Below, piece after piece: positions 17,016 to 24,228 of a stretch of 64,000 nucleotides of DNA. Position 1 is the stretch's first letter. The number at the start of each line of letters is the position of its first letter. The stretch covers positions 7,414,501 to 7,478,500 of the forward strand of contig NZ_CP112998.1 in the NCBI RefSeq assembly GCF_026625565.1. The letters are read 5' to 3'. The position numbers and the translations under genes were made by a program. A model generated the notes under the pieces. That model saw only the letters and a program-made list of their open reading frames with translations. It was not told the origin of the DNA and ran no database searches. The DNA comes from Dyadobacter pollutisoli (GTDB lineage Bacteria; Bacteroidota; Bacteroidia; Cytophagales; Spirosomataceae).

Positions 17016-18359
17016 ATGAAAGTTCTATTTTTTGGCATTGCTTCTCTCATTGCGCTTATCCTGCCATACCATTCTTTCGCCCAACGTTCAGCTGCTGAGT
17101 TTTTTGAAGAAGGAAATACAAAAGCCGGGACCGGTGATTTCAGCGGAGCTTTGCAGGCATATTCGACCGTCATTTCCATGAGTCCCGAGCATGCGCCGAG
17201 CTATTTTAACCGTGGGCTGGCAAAAGCGAACCTCAAAGACCACAGAGGGGCGGTTCAGGACTATGACCACGCCATTCAGCTGAACCCTAAGGAAGCGCTT
17301 TACTACCAGAGCCGTGGAGTTAGCAAGAGCTTGCAGGAAGATTTCCGTTCTGCGATCGAGGACTATTCCAAAGCTATTGAACTCAATCCTGAGGAGCCCA
17401 AAGCATATTACAACCGTGGCGTAAGTTATGCCAAACTCAAAAACCATCGCAATGCACTGATCGATCTGGATCGTGCCCTTTCGCTGAATCCCGATGAGCT
17501 TGCTGCACTTTATGCGAGGGGTAATTGCAAGCAGGATTTGCAGGAATACGCCGGAAGCCTGGCGGATTTTACCAGGGTGATTGAGCTAAGTCCCAAAAGG
17601 ACAGGTGCGTACGCAGGTCGTGGATTGGCGAAACTTGATCTGGGTGACTACCAGGGAGCAGTTGCGGATTTTACACGCGCTATCGAGCTTAGTCCGAATG
17701 AAAGTGAATATTACAGCAGCCGCGGTTTTGCAAAAAACAAAATAGAGGATTTTCAGGGTGCAATCCTTGATTTTGATAAAACCATTCAACTGAACCCGGA
17801 CGATTTCAATGCGTACTATGGACGTGGCTTCTCGAAAGGAAAGCTGAATGATCCCCGCGGCGCCATCGCCGATCTTTCCAAGTCAATTGAAATAAAAAAT
17901 ACCTATGTAGGTGAGCCGAAGAAGATAGCCTATACTGGGAAAATTAACCGTGAAAAGCTGGATGAGCTGCGCGATCAGGTGAAGGACCACATTAAAATTG
18001 ACAATCTGACCAACGAAAGAGCGGAGGCTTACTTTATCCGGGGGATCAATAAATCCAAAGTAGGAGAGGTTAAGGGAGCTATCCAGGACCTGACTAAGGC
18101 TGTGGAACTGAACCCTACCTACGCCACTGCCTACTTCTCACGCGCTATAATCCGTTCCGCAAGCGGAGACCAAATGGGTGCCGTGCTGGATTTTACGAGT
18201 TCAATCAAGCTGCGCTCTGATTTTCCTGAGGCCTATTATCTGAGAGGAATATTGAAAAACAGTTTGGGAGAAATCAATGACGGCTGCCTGGATTTAAGTA
18301 AAGCTGGCGAGCTGGGTTATCAGCAGGCTTATAAAGTGATTGGTAGTTACTGCAACTAG
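17016..18359 (+). CDS. Exported tetratricopeptide repeat (TPR) protein
   Basis: The protein has a signal peptide (MKVLFFGIASLIALIL to SFAQ) and then a nearly continuous array of about eleven 34-residue TPR units. The consensus pattern is repeated throughout: AYYNRGVSYAKL, GAVADFTRAIELSPN, AYFIRGINKSKV. One non-TPR insert (~295-335) interrupts the array. TPR arrays are protein-interaction scaffolds, and the signal peptide places this one in the periplasm. The frame opens at a TTG (16995), but the ATG at 17016 gives the better signal peptide. It is a single gene; the partner is unknown. Confidence 0.9.
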   Translation: MKVLFFGIASLIALILPYHSFAQRSAAEFFEEGNTKAGTGDFSGALQAYSTVISMSPEHAPSYFNRGLAKANLKDHRGAVQDYDHAIQLNPKEALYYQSRGVSKSLQEDFRSAIEDYSKAIELNPEEPKAYYNRGVSYAKLKNHRNALIDLDRALSLNPDELAALYARGNCKQDLQEYAGSLADFTRVIELSPKRTGAYAGRGLAKLDLGDYQGAVADFTRAIELSPNESEYYSSRGFAKNKIEDFQGAILDFDKTIQLNPDDFNAYYGRGFSKGKLNDPRGAIADLSKSIEIKNTYVGEPKKIAYTGKINREKLDELRDQVKDHIKIDNLTNERAEAYFIRGINKSKVGEVKGAIQDLTKAVELNPTYATAYFSRAIIRSASGDQMGAVLDFTSSIKLRSDFPEAYYLRGILKNSLGEINDGCLDLSKAGELGYQQAYKVIGSYCN

Positions 18360-18404
18360 GAGAGATAAAAAGAAGTTGCGCAGCATTGGTAAGTTTACCA
18401 GATT

Positions 18405-18477
18405 TTGTCAAACTGAGCGGAGTCGAAGTGCATTTTTTAGCAGTGCATATGCACTTCGACTCCGCTCAGTTTGACAA
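18405..18477. repeat. REP-like inverted repeat, convergent junction
   Basis: Two perfectly complementary 28-bp arms (18405-18432 and 18450-18477) with a 17-nt loop contain the core CTGAGCGGAGTCGAAG. A close relative of the core recurs at 34595-34669. Both copies lie between convergent genes, so they may act as bidirectional terminators or as mobile REP-type units. Confidence 0.85.
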
Positions 18478-18529
18478 TGTAATTGATTATGAAACAGCCC
18501 TTTGTGATATTCAAGAAGCGTCGTTCCCT

Positions 18530-19240
18530 TTACGCTTTTTTCAGGTTTTCCGCCACCTTATCCCAGTTAACAACATTCCAGAATGCTTTAATGTAGTCGG
18601 GGCGCTTGTTTTGATAATGCAGGTAGTAGGCATGTTCCCAAACGTCAAGCGCTAAAATTGGTGTGCCTTTTATGTCCGATATATCCATTAAAGGATTGTC
18701 CTGGTTAGGAGTCGACCCTACCTCCAATTTGCCGCCTTTGGCAACCAGCCAAGCCCAGCCGGAGCCGAAGCGGGTAGCAGCCGCTTTGGCAAATTCTTCT
18801 TTGAACTTATCGAATGAACCGAACTGGCCGTTGATAGCGTCGGCTACTGCACCAGAGGGTGCTGCACTTTTTTTAGGGCCCATTACTTCCCAGAAAAAAG
18901 TATGGTTCCAGTGCCCGCCGCCATTATTGCGGATAGCCATAGGTGCTTTACTAATCGATTTAATAATTTCGTCCAGGGACTGCGATTCAAACGCCGTACC
19001 TTTTACAGCATCGTTGAGATTTTTTACATAAGCAGCATGGTGTTTCCCGTAATGGATCTCCATGGTCATTTTATCGATGCTAGGCTCCAATGCACCAAAG
19101 TCGTAAGGCAGGGGAGCTTGTTTAAAAGGAGCAGTTTCTACCAGTAAAGGTGTTGAGGATCCCGCGAAAGATTGTTCAGCCAGTGCGCCAACCGCAAGCG
19201 TACTGCCTGCCAGGGTCCGCAAAAAATCTGTTCTATTCAT
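18530..19240 (-). CDS. Superoxide dismutase (Fe/Mn family), exported
   Basis: This enzyme disproportionates superoxide. The metal ligands are visible: His63 (EIHYGKHHAAYV), His113 (GGGHWNHTFFW), and Asp199 and His203 (DVWEHAYYLHY). The glycine-rich GGGHWNH and the downstream PNQDNPLMD resemble manganese-type members, but metal use cannot be settled from sequence. An N-terminal extension with a hydrophobic stretch (LAGSTLAVGAL... SFAG, ~1-27) looks like a signal peptide, so this copy is probably periplasmic, unlike the usual cytosolic SodA/SodB. It starts 23 nt after the recR stop, suggesting one transcript. Confidence 0.93.
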   Translation of the reverse strand: MNRTDFLRTLAGSTLAVGALAEQSFAGSSTPLLVETAPFKQAPLPYDFGALEPSIDKMTMEIHYGKHHAAYVKNLNDAVKGTAFESQSLDEIIKSISKAPMAIRNNGGGHWNHTFFWEVMGPKKSAAPSGAVADAINGQFGSFDKFKEEFAKAAATRFGSGWAWLVAKGGKLEVGSTPNQDNPLMDISDIKGTPILALDVWEHAYYLHYQNKRPDYIKAFWNVVNWDKVAENLKKA

Positions 19241-19263
19241 AACCTTATATTAAGTGTTTAGTA

Positions 19264-19878
19264 TTAATCGTAAGCCACCCGGCTCACGATGCTACGCCCG
19301 AGGGTAATCTCATCCGCATACTCGAGGTCGCCCCCGATGGGAACTCCACGGGCGATGGTACTCATTTTAACTCCTGTTGATTTTAACTTCTTTTGCAGGT
19401 AAAAGGCAGTAGTATCACCTTCCATCGTAGGGCTTAATGCCAGAATGATCTCCTGTACCGTTTCCTGCTCGGTGGGATTTTCTATTCGGGCCAGTAACGA
19501 ATCGATCTGCAAATCGGAAGGGCCGATACCTTCCAGTGGGGAAATTATCCCTCCCAGGACGTGGTACAAGCCTTTATATTGATTAGTAGACTCAATGGCC
19601 AAAACATCCCTGGTGTCCACGACCACACAAATGATGGAATGGTCACGCTTTGAACTGCCGCAAATATTACAAAGCCTCTCGTCCGCAATGTTGTGGCATT
19701 TAACGCAATAGGTAGTTTTGGTGCGCATATTCAGAAGAGCATCCGACAATGACCGGGTTTGTTGCTCTTCTCTCTTCAGCAAATGTAATGCCAGGCGTAA
19801 AGCTGTCTTTTTACCTATTCCCGGAAGACGGGAAATTTCACTAACGGCATCCTCAATAAGACGTGAGGGGTAATTCAT
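19264..19878 (-). CDS. recR: Recombination protein RecR
   Basis: RecR works with RecO and RecF in loading RecA at gaps. The 204-residue protein has the N-terminal helix-hairpin-helix (SRLPGIGKKTALRLALHLL), a four-cysteine zinc finger (CVKCHNIADERLCNICG), and a Toprim domain beginning ICVVVDTRDVLAIE. The C-terminus contains RGVPIGGDLEYADEITL. All of these are typical and the length is normal. It is the first gene before the exported superoxide dismutase on the minus strand. Confidence 0.97.
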   Translation of the reverse strand: MNYPSRLIEDAVSEISRLPGIGKKTALRLALHLLKREEQQTRSLSDALLNMRTKTTYCVKCHNIADERLCNICGSSKRDHSIICVVVDTRDVLAIESTNQYKGLYHVLGGIISPLEGIGPSDLQIDSLLARIENPTEQETVQEIILALSPTMEGDTTAFYLQKKLKSTGVKMSTIARGVPIGGDLEYADEITLGRSIVSRVAYD

Positions 19879-19960
19879 GTGAAAAGCTTAGGTGATGGTT
19901 TTGCAATGTAAGGATCAAAACCTGATTTGTCGACTAGCGGGGCAGGAACTGTGTGTAATT

Positions 19961-20236
19961 TTAGTGGATTTCGGCCGAAATACCTCTGCGGCAAATTTCG
20001 TTACGCATGCCGGTCAGTTCATGATACGCCCCTTCTTTCACTGAGCATTTTCCTTTGTAATGAATGATAATCGTGCATTGCTCTGCTTGTTCATTCGAAT
20101 GGCCGCAAACTTCAACCAATGTATCTATCACCCAGTCAAAAGTATTAATGTCATCATTGTAGATCACGAGCTTTTTTATGTCGGTATCTACTGTTTTGTC
20201 CAGAATTTCTTCCTCCGTCTCAGTAAGCGCTTGCAT
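19961..20236 (-). CDS. clpS: ATP-dependent Clp protease adaptor ClpS
   Basis: ClpS delivers N-degron substrates to ClpAP/ClpCP. The 91-residue protein has the core LVIYNDDINTFDWVI (usual LYNDDxxxxxxV), then the substrate-pocket helix CGHSNEQAEQCTIIIHYKG and the GMRNEICRRGISAEI end. The frame opens at a TTG (20245); I used the ATG at 20236. Single gene, divergent from the symporter gene. Confidence 0.93.
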   Translation of the reverse strand: MQALTETEEEILDKTVDTDIKKLVIYNDDINTFDWVIDTLVEVCGHSNEQAEQCTIIIHYKGKCSVKEGAYHELTGMRNEICRRGISAEIH

Positions 20237-20344
20237 AACAACCAAATTTCTGTTTGATTAGCAAATCTAATTAAAAACGCAGATTAACGGAAGTTTTAAC
20301 TACCTTTTAATCGGCTGCTAAAATTCAAATTATAACCCGCTTTA

Positions 20345-21820
20345 ATGAATCCATATATTTCCCTGGTCATCCTGATCGTGTATTTCGGGATGCTGATCAC
20401 AGTTTCTGTTTATACTTCCAGAGGGGCCGATACCAATACTTTTTTCACGGCTAACAGGCAGTCTCCGTGGTATCTGGTAGCATTCGGAATGATCGGAACA
20501 TCGCTTTCGGGGGTCACATTTGTGTCGGTGCCAGGTGCAGTTGCTAACATTCAGTTTTCGTATTTTCAAGTCGTATTAGGGTACATTTTGGGTTATCTCG
20601 TGATCGGTACGGTGCTTATGCCTCTTTATTACCGGCTCAATCTAATTTCAATTTACGCTTACCTGGAACAACGTTTCGGCTTCTGGTCTTACAAAACGGG
20701 GTCTGGTTTTTTCCTGCTTTCGCGTACTATTGGATCGGCCGTGAGGTTATATGTGGCAGCGCAGGTTTTACAGCTCGCATTGTTCAAACCGCTCGGTATT
20801 CCATTTGAAGTGGCGGTAGCGATCACCATATTTCTGATCTGGATTTATACATTCAAAGGCGGTGTCAAAACGATCATTGTGACTGACACTTTGCAAACGT
20901 TTTTCCTGATTACCGCAGTGATACTGACCATTATACTGGTTTCGCAAGAGTTGCATCTGGACGGCATGGGTGATATCTGGGACAAGGTTCAGACGAGTGG
21001 ATATTCCAAAATTTTCTATTGGGATACCAATGATCCCAAGAACTTCTTCAAGCAGTTTTTCGCTGGCGTCTTTATCGCCATTGTAATGACTGGCCTCGAT
21101 CAGGACCTGATGCAAAAAAACCTGACCTGCAAGAACATCGGGGAAGCGCAAAAAAATATGTTCTGGTTTGTAGTGGTGCTGGTGATCGTCAACTTTCTGT
21201 TTTTATCGCTCGGAGCGCTGCTTTACGTATATGCCGAAGCGCAAGGCATTCCTACGCCTGCGAAGACGGACGATTTTTATCCAATGCTCGCATTGAATCA
21301 CCTGGGACTGGTAGTAGGGATCACATTCCTGCTCGGGATCACAGCCGCCACTTACGCCAGTTCGGATTCCGCGCTCACGGCGCTGACAACCGCTTTCTGC
21401 ATTGATTTTATGGAAATTGAAAAAAGACCGGAAGAAAAGCGTTCAACCATTAAATTCTGGGTACACATTGGCTTCTCAGTCGTTTTCTATCTGGTCATTC
21501 TGATTTTTAACAAACTGAATAGCAAGGAGGTTATTACTGCGGTATTCGATCTGGCGGGATATACTTATGGTCCGCTTCTGGGGCTGTTTTCATTCGGGGC
21601 ATTTTTGAAACGGCCGGTCAAAGATCGATGGGTACCACTGGTCTGTATTCTCGCGCCAATTTTAACCTATATCATTAATGATCACTCAGCTGAATGGTTT
21701 AATGGCTTTAAATTTGGCTTCGAAAGATTGATTATTAACGGCTTGATCACCTTCATTGGCTTGTGGATTTTGCGTGATCCCAGACCAAAGGGATGGATAC
21801 CATACTCTTCCAGAAAGTAG
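20345..21820 (+). CDS. Sodium:solute symporter (SSS family)
   Basis: A 491-residue inner-membrane transporter with about 13 helices. The N-terminal region reads YFGMLITVSVYTSRGADTNT and WYLVAFGMIGTSLSGVTFVSVPG (cited as landmarks; the GTSLSG segment lies in the unwound first core helix). A C-terminal core helix has YASSDSALTALTTAFCIDF, which supplies serine/threonine ligands for sodium in this family. The substrate (sugar, amino acid, sialate or other) cannot be inferred. It is a single gene and its promoter was not identified. Confidence 0.9.
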   Translation: MNPYISLVILIVYFGMLITVSVYTSRGADTNTFFTANRQSPWYLVAFGMIGTSLSGVTFVSVPGAVANIQFSYFQVVLGYILGYLVIGTVLMPLYYRLNLISIYAYLEQRFGFWSYKTGSGFFLLSRTIGSAVRLYVAAQVLQLALFKPLGIPFEVAVAITIFLIWIYTFKGGVKTIIVTDTLQTFFLITAVILTIILVSQELHLDGMGDIWDKVQTSGYSKIFYWDTNDPKNFFKQFFAGVFIAIVMTGLDQDLMQKNLTCKNIGEAQKNMFWFVVVLVIVNFLFLSLGALLYVYAEAQGIPTPAKTDDFYPMLALNHLGLVVGITFLLGITAATYASSDSALTALTTAFCIDFMEIEKRPEEKRSTIKFWVHIGFSVVFYLVILIFNKLNSKEVITAVFDLAGYTYGPLLGLFSFGAFLKRPVKDRWVPLVCILAPILTYIINDHSAEWFNGFKFGFERLIINGLITFIGLWILRDPRPKGWIPYSSRK

Positions 21821-21886
21821 TTAGTTTTGAGTCATTTCAAATAGCCTTTTTTCGTAAAAACGGTTACATATTTCGTTTTATTTTTC

Positions 21887-21916
21887 TTGCATTTATACAA
21901 AAAAATATTAACTTTC
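21887..21916 (+). promoter_or_regulatory. Putative promoter of the NTF2-like lipoprotein gene
   Basis: TTG (21887-21889), a 19-nt spacer and TAACTTTC (7 of 8 to TAnnTTTG). The predicted leader is ~86 nt. Confidence 0.35.
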
Positions 21917-22007
21917 TGATAAAATCAGGCACGAATTCGAGCCAATGATGGATGTTGATTGAAAGATTAAGTTGGGTTAATTATTTAACGAACTAAACTT
22001 TTGCAAA

Positions 22008-22586
22008 ATGAAAACACTGTCAGTTATTTTATTGGGAATAGTCCTTTGTACGTCCTGTAAAGACACCGCAAAAGAAGACGAAGCCACCAGCGCAAGCAAT
22101 CTGGAAAAAGAGAAAAAGGCCATTACCGCAGTCATTGAAAACGAAACCAAAGCATTCTTCGCCAGAGATTATAACGCATGGAAAGCAAACTATGCGCAAA
22201 CCGACTACGCGTTTCAGGCATGGAGCAACAACGATGGCACATTCGACTCTAATGTTGGATGGGACGATATCAACAAGCAAATAGGCAAGTATATCGCCGA
22301 CAATCCTGAGCCAGTATCAAGCCACCCGATTGTGGAACGTAAGAATATGAATTTCAAATTTTTTGATGACAATGTCGCCTACCTTACCTGGGACCAGTTC
22401 AACAGTGACAAAATGGAGAAGAACTTCCATCACAGTAAAGAAGTGAGGGTAATGGAGAAAATTAACGGCGAATGGAAAATTGTATGTGTCTCAGCGTTCT
22501 GGGACTATAAACACCTTATCCCCGCAAGCCGACTGCCGATGATCAAAAAAATCGCAAATGAGAGCAGAGGTAAAAATAAAATTTGA
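22008..22586 (+). CDS. NTF2-like (DUF4440-type) lipoprotein
   Basis: A 192-residue lipoprotein: the signal peptide ends CTSC, with lipidated Cys17. The body (~35-170) has the cone-shaped NTF2-like pattern seen in DUF4440/SnoaL proteins: an N-terminal helix IENETKAFFARDYNAWKANY, then VAYLTWDQF and KINGEWKIVCVSAFWDY. These folds may bind small ligands or act as enzymes; no catalytic set is obvious. It is a single gene followed by a strong hairpin terminator. Confidence 0.75.
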   Translation: MKTLSVILLGIVLCTSCKDTAKEDEATSASNLEKEKKAITAVIENETKAFFARDYNAWKANYAQTDYAFQAWSNNDGTFDSNVGWDDINKQIGKYIADNPEPVSSHPIVERKNMNFKFFDDNVAYLTWDQFNSDKMEKNFHHSKEVRVMEKINGEWKIVCVSAFWDYKHLIPASRLPMIKKIANESRGKNKI

Positions 22587-22720
22587 GTTCAGTGTAACTT
22601 TTTGACCGTTCGCTTTTAAATCAAAGCGTTCGCTTCTGAACATAAGCGGACACCGCCATAGAGGCATAAAAGCAGCGGAAATATTATTATAAGTTATTGA
22701 AAGTTAAGAAGTTAATAGAT

Positions 22721-22772
22721 GGATGTGCCGCTCTGGTTTTCGCGAAATCAGATTCTGGCACATCCTTTTTTA
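22721..22772 (+). terminator. Hairpin terminator downstream of the NTF2-like gene
   Basis: A 9-bp perfect outer stem (GGATGTGCC / GGCACATCC) and an inner stem with one G-T pair (CTGGTTT / AAATCAG) are followed by six Ts. It ends the transcript ~135 nt after the stop. Confidence 0.75.
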
Positions 22773-22827
22773 TGTATAGTTCAACCATGCAAGAATGTGT
22801 GGGCATAACTTTAAAACATCATTAGCC

Positions 22828-23226
22828 ATGAAAATTTCAAACTTCTCAAACCTATTTTGCGCAGTAGCGCTGTCTTTGTCTCTTGCTTCATTTACAACAG
22901 ACAAAAAGAAAAACAATGAAGAAAAAGAAACTGCCGGAGCGGTGGTCTTTGACGCAGCACTTTACAAAGTTGCGCAAACCAACAAAGTAAAACTGTCGGT
23001 TGATAAGAACGCGAAAGACAGATTAAGAGTAGTCCTGAGAGACAAAGCGGGCAAGATCTATTACTCTGAAATGTTCAACCAGAGAGACTCCAAATACCGC
23101 CGAGTTTTTGACCTGGCCGAAATGAATGACGGTACTTACTTTTTTGAGTTGTTCAATAACAAGACGAAACTCGTTAAAGAAGTAGAGATCCACAGTACCA
23201 ACGAAAAGTTGATTTCATTACAATAG
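22828..23226 (+). CDS. Small secreted protein of unknown function
   Basis: A 132-residue protein with a signal peptide (MKISNFSNLFCAVALSLSL to about SFT) followed by a Lys/Glu-rich stretch. A beta-rich domain then contains LRVVLRDKAGKIYYSEMF and LAEMNDGTYFFELFN, and resembles the small immunoglobulin-like folds of Bacteroidota surface proteins. It does not have a full T9SS sorting signature and it spans the entire protein, so I call it hypothetical. The frame opens at 22795; the ATG at 22828 gives the normal signal peptide. It is closed by a bidirectional terminator. Confidence 0.7.
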   Translation: MKISNFSNLFCAVALSLSLASFTTDKKKNNEEKETAGAVVFDAALYKVAQTNKVKLSVDKNAKDRLRVVLRDKAGKIYYSEMFNQRDSKYRRVFDLAEMNDGTYFFELFNNKTKLVKEVEIHSTNEKLISLQ

Positions 23227-23260
23227 CCACCTTGGAGAGGTACACAAAGGTTCACAAATG

Positions 23261-23292
23261 AAAGAATCCCGATCGCAAGACCGGGATTCTTT
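23261..23292. terminator. Bidirectional terminator
   Basis: An 11-bp perfect stem (AAAGAATCCCG / CGGGATTCTTT) with a 10-nt loop lies between the convergent secreted-protein and alkyltransferase-like genes. Confidence 0.8.
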
Positions 23293-23294
23293 GT

Positions 23295-23630
23295 TTATAA
23301 CTGTAACTCCTTTTCAGGATCCCAGAAGTGGTGCTTCCAGTTTTGTATTTTATTGTTTTTTATCACTAATCCCTCACTTTCCAGACGTTCCTGCATGGTA
23401 GTTGGGGTTTCGAAAAGCTCCCTGGCAGTAAGCTCGCCCTGGCTGTTCACTACCCGGTGAGCAGGAATATTTGGGTGATAACCACTGTTTCCCATTGCCC
23501 AGCCGACCATTCTTGCGCCTCGTTTTGCACCTAAGTATGCGGCAATGGCACCATAGGAAGTAGCCCTGCCTTCCGGGATCTGCCGCACTACATCATATAC
23601 ATCATTGAAAAATTCATTCCCCTTCTTCAT
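23295..23630 (-). CDS. Alkyltransferase-like (ATL) DNA-binding protein
   Basis: A 111-residue protein with the DNA-binding domain of O6-methylguanine-DNA methyltransferases (FNDVYDVVRQIPEGRATSYG, GARMVGWAMGNS). The active-site motif PCHR is here PAHR (IPAHRVVNSQGEL), so the acceptor cysteine is replaced by alanine. Proteins of this kind (ATL family) bind O6-alkylguanine without repairing it and hand the lesion to nucleotide excision repair. The first ATG giving the family length is at 23630. It overlaps the end of the DUF3109 gene by 17 nt, indicating coupled translation. Confidence 0.88.
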   Translation of the reverse strand: MKKGNEFFNDVYDVVRQIPEGRATSYGAIAAYLGAKRGARMVGWAMGNSGYHPNIPAHRVVNSQGELTARELFETPTTMQERLESEGLVIKNNKIQNWKHHFWDPEKELQL

Positions 23631-24216
23631 TGGCCTCTCTTGATCTTGCTTCCTGCCGTTCGTCAATCTCCTGGGTGAGCTGCTCATACCAGCCTTCGCC
23701 ATAGGCGCGGATAAGTGGTTCTTTCAGAAATTTGTAAACAGGAACCTTCAATTCCTTGCCAAAGCTACAAGCCGGGCTGCATATTTCCCAACGATCGTAA
23801 TTGAGTGCGTGGTACTGCTCGTATTTGGTTACCCTTATGGGATATAGGTGACAGGAAATGGGTTTTTTATAACTGATCTTTCCATCATTGTAAGCATCTT
23901 CAATGCCACATTTCAAGATTCCTTTTTTGTCGTAAGTCGCGTAAGCACATTCCCTTCCATTGATGACCGGTGTCACATAATCACCATCCCAATCTTTGGT
24001 GTAAGTACCTTCTTTGGCAATGACTGCTTTTCCAGCCTCCGTCAGATAAGGCGCCACGTGTGGGTAAATCTCGTCGAGAATAGCAAGCTCATCTTCGTCC
24101 AGCGGAGCACCCGAATCCCCTTCCACGCAACAAGCCCCCTTGCATTTGTCCAGATTACAGACAAATTGCTGGTCTTCAATGTCATCACTAATGCAGGTAT
24201 TATCAATGAGTATCAT
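23614..24216 (-). CDS. DUF3109 family cysteine-rich protein
   Basis: A 200-residue cytosolic protein with ten or so cysteines grouped as CNLDKCKGACC, CAYATYDKKGILKCGIEDA, CHLYPIRV and CSPACSFG. The arrangement resembles YkgJ/DUF3109 proteins, which are thought to bind a metal or an iron-sulfur cluster; function is not established. It is 12 nt from the lytic transglycosylase gene and overlaps the ATL gene, so the three are probably in one operon. Confidence 0.85.
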   Translation of the reverse strand: MILIDNTCISDDIEDQQFVCNLDKCKGACCVEGDSGAPLDEDELAILDEIYPHVAPYLTEAGKAVIAKEGTYTKDWDGDYVTPVINGRECAYATYDKKGILKCGIEDAYNDGKISYKKPISCHLYPIRVTKYEQYHALNYDRWEICSPACSFGKELKVPVYKFLKEPLIRAYGEGWYEQLTQEIDERQEARSREANEEGE

Positions 24217-24228
24217 AAATCGGTATAC

